From Pestalotiopsis fici W106-1 (Eukaryota > Ascomycota > Sordariomycetes > Amphisphaeriales > Sporocadaceae), in NCBI RefSeq assembly GCF_000516985.1, contig NW_006917091.1:2521399-2585398 (forward strand): 64,000 nt of DNA. The letters run 5' to 3'. Positions 43,399 through 56,303 of this stretch are shown here, one piece after another. The notes beneath the pieces are model-generated. The model made no database searches and had not been told where the DNA came from. It saw only the letters and a program-made list of their open reading frames with translations. The translations under genes and the position numbers were made by a program. Every line of letters begins with the position of its first letter. Position 1 is the first letter of the stretch.

Positions 43399-45552
43399 TC
43401 AAAGTAGTGGAATAACGTGGTTCCAGACAGCCGACTGGAAAATCGTGCTGTTGTCGGGCGCAGAACAGAAAAGGACGCCTATCAAGATTGTTTTCCAGAT
43501 GATGATGTCATCTACAATTTCGTAGAGGTCTCTTTCCCATGTATCTTCATTGTATACTTTGCCCTCCTCCATTTTTTGCAACAAGTGTCCTGTGGCGGCA
43601 CATTGTCTTACGATCATTTTCAGACGTGAGAGTATTTGATCAGCATCCAGATTACGCAAGCCATCATTGGTGAGGAGGAAGAGGCTACTGGACGTCTCGA
43701 TTTCCTGACGATATTTTGCTCGTGAAAGAAACATATCGAGCTGTCTCAGATCATATAAGTGCTCTTGCATGATGGTCCCATCGGCAGTGTGTATTTCGTG
43801 TAATGGCTGGGTATCTGACAAGGTCAAATACCTCCAGGAACTCAGATTTGACGTTTTAAAATTCCCATCTTCGATCCCACAACTGATCTCCCGAAGAATC
43901 AAGGTGGTGAGAAACAAATTCGCTTTGCGACATCCAACCACTTCAATCGGCAAGATGGCCAAGGTCGAGTCCAGATCTTCAAGCAAGCCATGTATTGTAT
44001 TGAAGTACTCTAGGAGCCAGGCCCCTCTCACACTCTCGCTATTGCCGGACAAGACTTGTAGACAATTCTGGCAAATGGTGTCTCCATAGCTGCCGAGTTG
44101 TCCGCGAAACTCATCAAGCTTATCTTTAAACCTTTCTGGCAATTCGGTCGAGGACAATGGATGGTACAGAAAGTGGATAGACTGGTTGACTCTAGGCTGA
44201 GACCAGAAACGGCTCTGGAGACAGAGCGTTGTGAGAGATTTGCGGATTGCCACATAGCTTGATGGAAAGACACGAGGTGGTTCGCGAGGAGCCTTTGCCA
44301 CGAACATCCAGAAAAGGTTTCGATGAGCAAAACGATACCAATTGCCTTCACAGCGACATAAACAGTCCTCGTGATTGTGCCATTCCCGAGAGTATTTGTA
44401 GTCCCTGATGCCGTAAATGATTTCCTTGGCTTGCTGCGGTGTTGTTCCTTTATACAGTTCATCGCTGTCGACTGCGCTAATGACATGTATACTATCAACA
44501 CTGGGGCGAGGTGAGCCAAATACATTGCTGTTGGCGTTGGGCGGAGTATATTCCACTTCAGCATTGCTGTGTTGTAATGCCATCATGAGGGCTCGGCTTG
44601 ACATTCCCGAGTATGAAGAGATTTCCTTCAATTGACGCCGTTGTTTTCCGTATTGGGAGAAAGCTACTACCGTTCCTAGTAGCGGATGTTGCCGAAAGTC
44701 GATCTGAGTCTCGGTTCCAATCAAGATAGGGTAACTTGAGCCAGACTCGGGTTCTAGATTTGACGCACCGGCAATTGCCCCAAGAGCTACCATGGTGCGG
44801 ATATCAGTGTAGGCGTATACGGACCGCAGCTCATCAGGAATGTGATCCGTAGCAGTGATCTCCAAATCTTCCTCACGAAATTCAATGTCATCCAAGTGAA
44901 ATTGAGCCAAAAGTTTTACCCAGTTGGCTTGGGTAGCGCCACCGGTGCCGACATGTTTCTCAGTAGATACCATAGCTCTTGGATTCGAACGTGCTTGAAT
45001 ATTTCCAACAGGTGCGAGAGACTCTTTCGTTTCTGCTCCCAACGACTCTATCTGAACCTGTAGCGCTTCGTACAGTGAATCGGCCCGAAGAATGGGAGTC
45101 TTGACAAAGGTTGTAGTCCGCAATTCGTCCCAAAGGACAGTGGTCCATCTTGTCTCGGCCCATTTGCCAATGACCCGACGACTGGACTTTCTGCGCCCTG
45201 GACTGGCCGCGAAGATGCCTTGAATGATCGTAACAAATGCAAACAAGGTGGCCAGGATACCAAAGATGCCGACCGGCACCGTGAATGCAAAGGTAATCGG
45301 ATCCCAATCGGTCGCTGAATCGTCAGTGGCAATCTTATCCTTGACAACCTTTAGAAGTTCCGCAAGAAGATATTCGGTGGCATTGCCAACGTCAGTACCA
45401 GGAAAGCTCTCACCAGAAGACGTCATCTCAATGAGCAAAGTGGGCGCAGAGATATGATCATATGGACATAGAGAGTCATTTGAAGGTGATGGAGGTTTTG
45501 AAAGAGGGGCTCGAAAATTTTCACCGTCACATTGCTCGTGAGGCTGGAACAT
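43399..45552 (-). CDS. single-TM fungal protein of unknown function, 717 aa
   Basis: One uninterrupted exon, ATG at 45552. A hydrophobic segment at about residues 86-115 (ITFAFTVPVGIFGILATLFA) is followed by a basic stretch (SPGRRKSSRRVIGKW), typical of one membrane span with a cytosolic C-terminus. The rest is soluble-looking, with a CLCRCEGNWYRFAHRN cysteine cluster and AHRNLFWMFVAKAPREPP. Such large one-TM proteins are frequent in the variable gene set of filamentous fungi; I know of no function. It could start at a later Met (MTSSGESFPG), which would remove 42 residues and keep the TM. Confidence 0.8.
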   Translation of the reverse strand: MFQPHEQCDGENFRAPLSKPPSPSNDSLCPYDHISAPTLLIEMTSSGESFPGTDVGNATEYLLAELLKVVKDKIATDDSATDWDPITFAFTVPVGIFGILATLFAFVTIIQGIFAASPGRRKSSRRVIGKWAETRWTTVLWDELRTTTFVKTPILRADSLYEALQVQIESLGAETKESLAPVGNIQARSNPRAMVSTEKHVGTGGATQANWVKLLAQFHLDDIEFREEDLEITATDHIPDELRSVYAYTDIRTMVALGAIAGASNLEPESGSSYPILIGTETQIDFRQHPLLGTVVAFSQYGKQRRQLKEISSYSGMSSRALMMALQHSNAEVEYTPPNANSNVFGSPRPSVDSIHVISAVDSDELYKGTTPQQAKEIIYGIRDYKYSREWHNHEDCLCRCEGNWYRFAHRNLFWMFVAKAPREPPRVFPSSYVAIRKSLTTLCLQSRFWSQPRVNQSIHFLYHPLSSTELPERFKDKLDEFRGQLGSYGDTICQNCLQVLSGNSESVRGAWLLEYFNTIHGLLEDLDSTLAILPIEVVGCRKANLFLTTLILREISCGIEDGNFKTSNLSSWRYLTLSDTQPLHEIHTADGTIMQEHLYDLRQLDMFLSRAKYRQEIETSSSLFLLTNDGLRNLDADQILSRLKMIVRQCAATGHLLQKMEEGKVYNEDTWERDLYEIVDDIIIWKTILIGVLFCSAPDNSTIFQSAVWNHVIPLL

Positions 45553-45914
45553 GCAGCGTGAACTGTGCTCCCACCAATGAACGGCCCTCGACTGTGATTG
45601 ATTCAGCCATATGCGAAGTCGAAGCGATTGGCTTCCTGCGCCGTGGCGTTCTTCGTGTACGACTCCAGAAAGGTGAACAATATCTGCACAAATTGCACAA
45701 CCGCGATGTATTCCCCACCGCGTTCATTGTTGTTTTTTTAAAAAAGAAAAAGAATTTTAGAATCAGCAACACAAAGAACGAGTATGAGAGCGTTTGAGAG
45801 TCGAGAGCATGAAGAGAACTTCAATATACCAGATAGAGATAATGATGCTGAACATGATAACACCACGTTTACCTAAATATATTGTTAATAAGACGATGTG
45901 GGCGTCTCGCACGT
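45553..45914. other. intergenic region
   Basis: About 360 bp; includes an A/T homopolymer run near 45730-45760. No feature recognised. Confidence 0.6.
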
Positions 45915-46748
45915 CTATACTCCGTCTTCAATCTGCGTCGATGCGTCGTCTACCTTTCTTAAGAGTCCGCCAAACCAGCAGTTGATTCCCACCCACTTTT
46001 TACTCCGGGAGCCCAATCGTTCAACCAATTCCTCAGTTACTGCCCTTTCCATGAGCCCGGCACTGTCTGTCTCTTCATCACTGATCGCTACCAGGCCGTG
46101 TCTTCTTGCCTCGGTGATCACATCCTCAACAGTATGCGCGTAGCTGGTGGGACGGACCTTTTCTCCAGTCATGGTGTCAACAAATCCGGCCTGACTGATT
46201 CGGCCCATGTCGCTGTGCATGTTTGTAAGTAGCAACACTCCATCAGGTTTCAACATTTGGCTGACGTGACGGAAATAAGTGTCGAGTGGAATGTGCTCCA
46301 GCACCAAGGTACTGATGACTCCATCTGCTTGTCTTGCAGTTTCTGGAGGGATGTCGCAAGTTAAGAGATCAAAAATTCCCATTGCCAGCTTATCATGACC
46401 CGATGACTGTGCTCCTCCGCCTTGTGCTGCTTTGACGAGATCGTTCAGCCGTTTTTCAGCGACAGCTAGCATTCCAGGACTTGCATCAAGGGCCACAACC
46501 GTGGCGTCCTCGACCCCGAGTAACTGTGCAGTATTACGACCTGTCCCACAGCCTAGATCGACAAGCTTTCTGGGACTTGCTGAAGGGTTTAGTGCGGCTC
46601 TGAATTTGGAAAAGAGTTTGCTCATTTCCAAGTCATCAAGAGCCTGCAAGAAATTGCCGTCGGTATCGTAGACTGCAGCCCATCGATCATACGCCTCCGT
46701 TGTTGGAAGGTATATAACGGCCCGGAATGGGCCATCCGTAGAAGCCAT
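45915..46748 (-). CDS. class I SAM-dependent methyltransferase, 277 aa
   Basis: Single exon. The first true ATG is at 46748 (MASTDGPFRAVIY). Motif I is KLVDLGCGTGRN (about residues 61-72), motif II VVALDASPGMLAVAEKRL, then DGVISTLVLEHIPLDTYFRHV and MLKPDGVLLLTNMHSDMG. The layout YDRWAAVYDTDGNFLQALDD upstream of motif I resembles small-molecule methyltransferases of the UbiE/Methyltransf_11 type. Substrate unknown. It is transcribed away from the transposon block and, apart from that insertion, would be the divergent neighbour of the methyltransferase at 58954. Confidence 0.88.
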   Translation of the reverse strand: MASTDGPFRAVIYLPTTEAYDRWAAVYDTDGNFLQALDDLEMSKLFSKFRAALNPSASPRKLVDLGCGTGRNTAQLLGVEDATVVALDASPGMLAVAEKRLNDLVKAAQGGGAQSSGHDKLAMGIFDLLTCDIPPETARQADGVISTLVLEHIPLDTYFRHVSQMLKPDGVLLLTNMHSDMGRISQAGFVDTMTGEKVRPTSYAHTVEDVITEARRHGLVAISDEETDSAGLMERAVTEELVERLGSRSKKWVGINCWFGGLLRKVDDASTQIEDGV

Positions 46749-47435
46749 CACGTGCTGGTCCTCAGTTAAAGGATGTGCCAATCTTCAAGTTTGAATGGAT
46801 CTATGTGGGTAGAGGACATTTCCAGAGGGCTCGGTGATCGCAAATGGCCATGCGCTCTGATAGAGTCAAGGGCCACTTCAAATTACAAGAGGCGGCATGA
46901 TCATGCTTTGGGATAGCCATCCGTCAGAGTCATGTAGTGACTCAGGATATCTGATACCAAGGTACCGGTAACTATCGGCTTTTTTCCCCCTCTGAGTCAC
47001 CCGGTCAGTTGCCGATGCACATATGCTGTACGTCGGGTACCCGTTTGAATCGGAGTTACAGGATGACGATGATCCCGAGGCCTAATCCAGATTAGCCCCT
47101 GGCCGTTTCTTGCCCCACCTCGATACCCACCTCGGCGGCTAGCTATGTTTGTGATAACACCATGGCTGGTGTTTCTTGGGCTCAAAGCTAAACACGATTT
47201 TGTATGACTGCTATGGTTAAGGTGCTTGAGGTGTAGTTAGAAGTCCTTTTATAGTTGTGACAATCTAAACGATGATCCAGCGATATTGCGACGACATCTC
47301 TCTCTTATATTCTGCAAGACCAAGGAACATGCTTGGTAGCAGTACAAGACACAGGATGCGGGTGGCGGGGGAAATGACCTTGCCTTATCTGGTATTCTCC
47401 GCTGGATTGTCGCTATTGGCAATTGCTGTTGGAAG
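46749..47435. other. intergenic region left of the transposon
   Basis: About 690 bp of normal-composition DNA: promoter side of the methyltransferase gene. No gene supported. Composition changes abruptly at 47444. Confidence 0.6.
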
Positions 47436-47443
47436 TTGCTGGG
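47436..47443. repeat. left 8-bp target-site duplication
   Basis: TTGCTGGG directly before the element end CAGGGCTGGGC. It is identical to 58725-58732. Eight-bp duplications are characteristic of hAT insertions. Confidence 0.85.
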
Positions 47444-49224
47444 CAGGGCTGGGCATAAATAAAATAAACCAAATCGGACCCCTCCATTTCTTTAATTTGT
47501 GTATATATAAGCAAATCGTAATATATGCTTTATTTGCCCATTTAATTTAAAAATCAAATCGGGGAATATAATCCGAATTAATTAAAAGCCCGGGATATTA
47601 ATAATTATTTTTTAAAACGTTAATTTTTAATAGTTTTTATATTTTAAATATTTATAATTATTTTTACGGCTATTATAATTATTATTTTATAATTAGATTA
47701 ATTGACTATTTTTTTAAAAATATACTTTTATTTAATTGCTATATTATAGCATTATAAATAGCGCTAATAGCTATAATGCAGCTATCTCCCGGAAATTAGC
47801 CGGTCCCACCTAAATTAACGCGTTTTTATTAAAATAATAAAGCAATATAATATAAAACGCGTATTTCCCCGAATTAATTTAAATGCATTATAGCGCGCTA
47901 TTCCTTTTTAATTTCTTTTAATCCGTTTTTGTTAAATTTACGCGCTTAATGCCTAACGTAAATAATGGCTTTAAGCGTAAATAATTATAGGTTTATGCGC
48001 TGCGTAATTACGTTAAGCTTGCCTTTATTAAATAGCCGCTTAATTTTATCGTTTATAAAGGGAATAAAATATAAATTTAACGCTAATTAATAAAGGCGTA
48101 AAAAGTTTTTTTATGCTATTCCCACTATAATAAAGGTAAATTAGTTTAAATCGCCGGCTAGCTTAAATACCTTTTAACCTTATTTAAATAAGGCTTATTG
48201 CTATTAGAATTATAAAATCCTAGCGGCCGTAGGTATTATTTAAATTTAGTTAATTTACGAAATTATTTAACGAATATAACTAATTTTTTTAATATAATAT
48301 AGGCTTTTTTAGCTATTTCGACGATTTAATTATAACGGCTTATTTATAAGCGAAAATCATCCTTAATATAAAACGGCTCGATATCGTATTTTTTAATTTA
48401 TAATATTTTAAAGGCTGGGTTTAATATATATGCGACCTAATAAATTTTGGATTTTTATAATAAATTATAATATTTTTAAGCAATAAGCAGTCTTCGCTAT
48501 AATAACTAGCGTATAAACCTATAGCCGTTATTATTATTTAGCTTTTTAGCTATATTAATAATACGTAAGCGCTATATATTCGGTTTATTAACCTTATCGT
48601 TTTAGTATTTAATAAGTAATTTGCGTATTTTTTTATTATATAAATTAGCTAGCTATAAGGTTATTTTTAGTTATATAAAACTTTTATTAATTATAGCCTC
48701 GGATATAAACTTAATTTATGCGATTTTAATTTAATTAATTAAATAATATAATATAGGTAATATTTTATCGATCCTAGCGTTATAGCCCTTAAATTTAAAG
48801 GTAATAATATAAATAAATTTAAATAATCCTTTAATTTAAATAATAATTAGCTAATTATTTATAATTAGCTTATAGCTTAGCCCGTAATTAATAGCCTATA
48901 TATTAAAGGCTTGCTTTAAGCGCAGCGCTCGCTATAGCATTTCGTATACAGAGTTTTATCGCGTAGCATTTTTAATAATAGGTAAAACCTTAAATTCGCT
49001 TTATTTTTTACTATTATAAAGCCTTTTAGCTATCCGAAGAAATTTTTTGCGGCGTTATAAGCTATTTCGGATATATATAGCCAGCTCGTAAATCTTGCGT
49101 AATAAGCCCGCTTTAAGCTATATACGGTATTTTATAATAATAAAATCGGTGCTTATGCTATTATTAATTATACGCTTAATTTTAGCTTTAGCTTTGCTAT
49201 TAAAAATAAATTTTGCGATTAAAT

Positions 49225-49279
49225 TAAAGATATAACTAAAGCAGCGTAATCGCTTAAATGCCTTTTTTTGCTAAATAAC
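49225..49279 (-). pseudogene. hAT transposase relic, part after the insertion point
   Basis: On the minus strand, reading on from the insertion site: QKKAFKRLRC then IFNLIAKFIF, the RLRCxGHIxNLxA motif of hAT transposases with mutated positions. It joins in register to the part at 56826-57045 once the Gypsy element and one ATAAC copy are removed. Confidence 0.7.
49275..49279. repeat. 5-bp target-site duplication of the Gypsy element, left copy
   Basis: ATAAC directly before the left LTR; the same five bases follow the right LTR at 56821-56825. Five bp is the usual duplication for Gypsy integrases. Confidence 0.75.
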
Positions 49280-49795
49280 TATAACGATTATACTACGGGT
49301 TTTTAGAATAAACCTAAAGTATAAAAGGTGTTGGGGTATATGCTAATAAGGAACGGTAGTTTTGAAAAAAGGTACTAAGCAATAAATATCCGAAGGTAAG
49401 GGTAATTAAACTAATTTATAAATATAGTCGTTAAAGCGTATTAAATGCTTTATTTATAGGTAAAATAAATATTTAAATTAATTACTAAAGTAATAATTAT
49501 TTATATAGGAAATTTTTTTATAATATATATTTATTTATTTTTTTATTAATATCCCTTAAATTATAATATTAAGCCGATTTTATAATTTTAGAGTCGATAA
49601 AATTTAATAATCTTAATAATTTAATTATTTAGATTATTGCTAAAATTATAATTTTATTAGGCAGCTGATTAATAGCTATTAAAAATGGTGGTTTTCGTTT
49701 TAACCTATTTTTGGCTTTCGGTGCTAAGCCCTTTTTTTTTTCCTTAAGCGCTAATATATTTATTTATTTTTATATAAAGGTATATATTCGTAATA
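49280..49795. repeat. left LTR (3' LTR) of the Gypsy element
   Basis: Starts TATAACGATTATACTACGGG and ends CGTAATA. On the plus strand this is compatible with TGTAACG...CGTAACA termini after C-to-T/G-to-A change. Aligned by eye with 56304-56820, differences are transitions. Confidence 0.85.
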
Positions 49796-51149
49796 TTAGC
49801 TTCCTTTTTTATATTTTTTATTTTCGAAAGATTTTAGGCCGCTTAAATAAGTCGTAATATTTACGTACCGTGGTTATTTTATTTTTTTTTATCGTTCCTT
49901 TTTGCTTTATTTATAATATATGCTTATTATATTAGAATTTTTATCGGAAATAACGAAAAAACGAAAAGTTCGTAAATAAATTAAGCTTTTTAATTTTATT
50001 AAATTAAACGGTCGTATTATAAATATACCGTATACGCTTTATTTTAAAAATAAGCGTTTTTGCCGAATAGCGGATAAAAAATCGATTTATTATTTAAAGT
50101 GTATCGCGTATTTTTCTCGGAAATATAATAATATTTTGGTGGTTTTTATATTTCGGAAGGTTTTAGATTAATAGCGGAAATTAAAGACCGAGGAAAAAAA
50201 AGCGAATAATAGCCTTTTAGAATTTTATAAAAAAATAGTTAAGCTTTAATTTTTTTTAGCGGCTGCTATTAATCGGTTATTTCGGATTCGGAAAATTAAA
50301 GCATAAATAAAAATTTATAATTCCGAATTATTCGCTTATAATATAAAGGAATTAAATAAGGAAAATAGGGTTTTTTTTGCTTTTAAAAGTTATAAATATT
50401 TTATAATAAACGATTTTTAATCGTTAGGCATTTTTAACGAGCCCGATTAGTCGGTATTCGGTTTCGGAAGTGATTTTATAGATTTTAGTCCTTTTATTAA
50501 AGCTGGAGGTATTGGTTAAAAGCGATATAGTTTTTAATATTTTTTTTAAATTTTTAAGTATTTTTTTAGGTAAATAATTTTTTTATTTAATATAAAATTA
50601 GTATTTGCGTCCGATTTTTTTATAGTTAATAATTTTTTTAATAATGTATTTTTGCTAATTTGGTTTTATTTTTAGTATTTTGTTAATTTTAGCGTTTTTT
50701 GGTATTAGTTCGAGTAGTAAAATATAGAAGGTTTTATAGTTTTTTATGGTTTTTGGTAGCTTAAGTCGGTAATTAACGTTTGAAATTTTTTTATCGATTT
50801 TAAATGGTTTAAATTTTTTTAAAATCGAGTTTATCGCTTGGTCGTTTTATTTTAATATTTTTGCGTAAAAGGTAGATTTTATTTCCTTTTTTAAAAATTG
50901 GTTTTTTAATTTTTTTTTATCGTATTAGGGTTTTATTTTTTATTAAATGGCGATAAGGGTTTTTTGGAGTTTTATTTGCAGATTTTTGAGTTATTCGACG
51001 CGTATAATAGCGTATAATGCAAATTCTTTTCTTTTTAGTGGTTTTTTGGTAATATCGGATTTATATCCGTAATTGGCGTAAAATAGTAATATTCTAGTAG
51101 GTTTTTATATTATATTATTATATGCAAATTATACGAGTGGTAATAATAT

Positions 51150-51560
51150 AACCTAATTATCCTATTTATAATTAACGTAATATTTAAAATATTCCTTAAA
51201 TACTTGGTTTGCTCGTTTTATTTATTTGTTAGTTTGCGGATAAAAAGCTATTAAAAGCTTATAATCGCATTTTAACTGGTTAATAAATGATTTCCAGAAT
51301 TTCGATATAAAGAGCTTATTTTTATTTAAAATAATTTCGTTTGGTAATTTATATTAATTAGTTATCGTCCGAAGGAACGTATAGGCTAAATCTTTTGCGT
51401 TATTGGCTTTTTTATATAGGAGGAAATAAGCGTATTTCGTAAATTATTTTATAAATATTAGGATATTATCGTAAAAAATCCTAATTAAAGGTTTTTTTAA
51501 AAATAATAGTTTTATTATAAAATTTAATATAATAGATTTTTATATTTTATTTAGCGGTAA
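51150..51560 (-). pseudogene. Gypsy integrase core relic
   Basis: Minus-strand fragments FTKYAYFL, KKANNAKDLAYTFLRT, LPNEII, LFISKFWKSF and, after a gap, FYPQTN and IKRANQVF follow the order of the DDE integrase core (DRFTKYA...F, SDR...F...FW, T(A/S)YHPQTDGQTER). Interrupted by stops. Confidence 0.75.
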
Positions 51561-52719
51561 TATAGGTTATAATTTTTTATATTATTTATATCGTATTAAT
51601 TTTATTTTATTATATAAATTATATTTTTTAATAATATTACTAACGTATTTACGTAGCTATAAATAGTCGAAATATTATTAAATTCGTTTAGTTATTTTAA
51701 ATATTTTTTAGTATTTTTTAATAGGTAATTTATAGTAATCCTTAATTATTTAATCGAGTAATATATTTTTAATTTTGATTTTATTAGCGTACGTATCGAG
51801 TATGCCGTTATCGTTAGTTATCCTTTTAGTTTAATTATTATCGTTATTAACCTTTATAATTATATATAAGGTTATAATTAATATTAGGTTTTTTTTATTA
51901 TCCGTTAAAAGGATAATATTGGTTTTTTTTAGTATTTTTTAGAAGTAATTTAATTTTCGGCTAAAAGCGTTAGCTTTTCCGTTTTTTAATTTTTTACGGT
52001 AAATTATTTTAAAATTAAAATCTGCTAAGAATTTTGCCTATTTAATTTATCGTTTATTAAATTTTTTATTAATAATAAATAAGGCTAAATTTTTATAATC
52101 GGTATAGATTTTAATTTAGTATTTAATTCCGTTAAAATAGTATTTTTATTCCTAGAATGCTTCAATAATAATTATAAGTTTTTTATTATAAATTTAGTAG
52201 TTTAGTTATTTTTTCGTAAACTTTTTACTATAAAATATAATCGGGTATAATTTCCCGTTATCGTTTTTTTATATAAATTATTCGCTTATAACGTAATTTA
52301 AGGCGTTTATTTCGATTTTAAATTCCCGTTTTAAGTTTGCTATACGTATTATAGGTTTATTTATAATTCGTTTTTTAATTGCTTTAAAGGCTTTTTGTGC
52401 TTTGGGTATTTAGTCGAAAAATATATTTTTTTTATTAAATATATAAGCGGTATAGCGATATTTCCGAGTTTTTAAATAAATATTCGGTAAAAATTTACGA
52501 ATCCTAAAAAAAATTTAATTTTTATTACCGAAATCGGGGTAGGCCAATTTTTTATTATTAAAATTTTAGATAGTTTTATTTTAATTTTTCCGGGGGATAT
52601 TATATATTTTATAAAGGTAATTTTTTTTTATAAAATTTGTTTTTTTTAGGTTAATTAATAGGTTTGCGTTTTATAATTTTTATAATATTATTTTAATATA
52701 TCGTTAGTATTTATTAAAA

Positions 52720-52910
52720 TTTTTAGAATAAATAAATATATCGTCGAAATATATTATTATAAATTTATTAAGATATTTTTTTAAAACGTTATTAATTATA
52801 TTTTAAAAATTTGCTAATGCGTTAATTAATCCGAAAGGTATAATTTTATATTCGAAATATCCGTATTTATATCGGAAAGCGGTTTTTTATTTTTCTCTTT
52901 TTTTAATTCG
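52720..52910 (-). pseudogene. Gypsy reverse transcriptase core relic
   Basis: Minus-strand fragments KTAFRYKYGYFEY, PFGLINALANF and YFDDIFI match fingers/palm motifs of Ty3/Gypsy reverse transcriptase, including the catalytic FDD. Frame interrupted by stops of the type made by C-to-T change. Confidence 0.85.
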
Positions 52911-55900
52911 TATTAATCCGTACGCGTTAGGCAAATTTAGAGCCGTAAATTATTAGGCTCCGTATAATTTATCGCATAGGTTTTTAATTAAAGGTAAAAG
53001 GTATCGATTTTTAATCGTAATATCGTTAAGCTTGCGGTAATTAATATAAGGTTTTTATTTAAATTTTCCGTTTTTATTTTTTTTAAATATAAAAAGTATT
53101 AGGTATCCTGCGGGTAAAATAGATTTTATAATTTATTTTTTTTATAATATATCCGCTAGGTATTCCTTTAGCGCCTTTTTATATTAAGGTTTTATTAAAT
53201 ATATTAGTATAAAATATAATTTTTTTTCCTAAAAAGGTATTTTATAATCGTATTTTATATATTTTAGTAATTTTATTTTTAATATTTTATTAAATAGGTC
53301 GCTAAATTTTTAGTATTTTTTTGGTATTTTAATTTTAAATTTCGGCTTAATATATTTAGTTATAAGGTAAAATCTAAATATTTTAAAGTTGCTTAAAGGT
53401 TTATTTTAGCGTTTTTTAAAGGCTAATTTTTTTTTTAGTATATTTTACTAAAATTGGCCGGTATTTTAGTTAATTTTGGGGTTATTCGTTTATAATTAGG
53501 GTATCCTTAGGATAATATCGTAATCCGTAATTTTTGTAATATTGTATTTAAGTTTTTTTTTATAATTTTGGATATAAATTTGAATATGCGTAGTTTTTAT
53601 ATTTATAATTCCGTTTTTATACGATATAGGTTTTTTATTAATAATTTAGAATGCGTAAAACGTTTTTTTCTGCTTTTATAATATTTATAAAGCGTTAACG
53701 ATTATTAGCGAAATAAAATTTCCTTAAGCTCCCGTATTTATTAAAATTCGTATTTTTTAATTTATAATTTTAATTTAAATTATAAAATATTTATTAATAT
53801 TAATATTATTTATAGCATATATAGACTTTTTGGTTAAAATTTATTTTTATCGCTTTAAAAATGCCCGTAATCGTTTCCCGAATTTTTGTTAATTCGTTTA
53901 TTAGCTTATTGCGTTTTAGCGGCCGTATATATTTGTTATTTTAGTATATTTAAATTTTTTCTGGCTCGTAAGGGTCGATTTCCGTATTATTTAGATAATT
54001 CGTTTATTTTTTATTATATATTAGGGGTATTTTTTTATTTTTTATTATTTTTAAAGGGTTTTTTTAGTTTTTTAGGTTTTTAGTATACGAAATATAGGCT
54101 GGTAATAGTTTTAATACGGGTTTTTCCCGTTTTTTCTATTATTTCGATAATTAGTTATAATAATAAATTAGCTATTAAATATATAGGTGGCTTATATTTA
54201 TCGTTTATGGCTTATATTAGATTTTCGGTATTATTATTTCTTAATTAGGTGGCTATAACGCGGATACGTCCTATTATTTTATATTTTTTAAGGAAGTGCT
54301 ATATTTTAATTTTTTTATTACGTAATATTCGTAATTATAATATAGGCATTTTTTTTATTTTTTATCCCCGTTTTTTAAATATTAGTTTAGATTTTATAAT
54401 CGTATATAAAATATTACGAATTTTCGAAAATCGATATAATTAATTTTTATATTTTTTATTTTTCCCGCCTTAAAAAGGTGGTAAATAGCGTTTTTATTAT
54501 ATTGCAAAAGAAATATCCTTTTTCGGATTTTATTTTATAAATATATATTATAATTAGGGTTAATATATCCGTATTATGCTACGGTATTATATACCGGGTA
54601 TATATAGGTAAGCTTTGCGTTATCTCCTATTGCTGCTTTTAGGGTTCGTCGGGTTTATAAAATACTAGTTTTTTTTAGAAGATTTTTATAAATTATAGCG
54701 CGATATCCTATTATTTTACGGTAATAATAGTTATATTATAAACGTAATTAGTTCCGTTTTTAGATATATAATCGATAATATATTTTTCGTCGTTATTTTA
54801 GATAAATTTAACGAGTTTATTTTTTTTTTATTTATTAGAGTTTATATCGATATTAATGCTTTTTTCGCAATTAAAGGTATTATTATATAAATTTTATTAA
54901 TTCCGGCCTTTTGCCTATTTTATTTAATAATATATTTCGTTTTTTAAAGTATCCGAAAATATATAATCGTTATTATCCTAAAATTATTTTTATTTTTTAA
55001 AGTATACGATTTTTTTTAATCGTATAACTATTAGGGTTTTCCGTTTTTAAGGGTATTATCCGCTTTTATTTTTGCTAGATTTATGCGTCCGATATTTATT
55101 ATCGAAATACGCCGTTTAAAAAAATAATTTATAAGGTATATTATTCCTTTTAATATTATTAAATTGCTTTTTGCCTTTTAGCATTAGCTTAAATCCTAAT
55201 TTTTTAGGTTAGCGATATTTATTAGCGTAATATTTTATTTTATCGTAATTATAGTATTTAATTTTAAGTTTATTTTTACGCTAAATAGCGTTAAAGTCTA
55301 TTTATCCGCTATAGATTTTATATAAGGTTTTATCGCGCTAATTATTTTTAAGTTATTAAAGGTTCCGTTATTTTCTTATATTAGCGTAATTTCGTTAAAA
55401 CCGTAATATAAAATAATTCCTTTTTTTCTTATTTTATCGAGCGTATAACTAATTATCGATTTTAACGGTAAATTCGCTATATTTGCTAAATTCGGCTAAT
55501 AATTTAAAAATTTTGCTAAATTCGTTTTTAATATTATTCTTAAATTTTCGATAATATAATATAATCCTAATATTATCGGTATATTTTATTTTAGCGATAA
55601 TACGTTTAAAATTTGCCGTATAATTAAATGCGGATCTTTTTTATTTAAGGTTTTTAAATTCTTTTTTAATTTATCGTTTTTTATCCGGATTTTAAAATAA
55701 GGATCGAAGCGCCGCTTTAAATTTTATATAATTTTAGAAAATATTCTAAATTTCCGCTTTATATAATTTTATCTGTTATTCGTATTTAATTATATTTAAA
55801 AAATAAAGTTCGAATTAGGTAAATGCTCGTTTTTTAAAATAAAACGTAATATAAAATATTTTTTGTTTTTTTATTATAAATTAGTTATCGTAAAAGGTTT

Positions 55901-56303
55901 AATAAGCTCGGATTTAGGCTAAGAATTTTTAAAATAATCCAAGGGTATTATTAAAAGCCGTTAATATATTAAGCTTAAATTTTTCGGAATAAATTAGGGT
56001 AAAGATAATATTAGTTATTTTAGCTATAATATTATTAGAATTTTATAATTTTTATATAATTTATCCTATTTGGGTTTTGCGTATAAAGGAGGTGGTTTTT
56101 TTTTTTAAATGCGCGGATTTTTTTAACTAATTTTAAGTATTAGTTTTTAGTTAATTCGAAATTATTTTTTTCTATTTTTTGCGCAAGCGAGCGTTAGGAG
56201 TATTTAGATAAGGAAAAAGGGGTTTTTCCGGTTAACGATATTCCGCTAAATATTGCTTAAGGTTTTTTTTAAAAGTAATATACCTAAATAAAAATAATTA
56301 AAA

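Noticed and set aside
53886..54443. Two hydrophobic plus-strand open frames inside the AT-rich block
   Set aside because: They are an effect of T-rich DNA (Phe, Leu, Ile, Tyr codons). The coding strand of the retrotransposon there is the minus strand.
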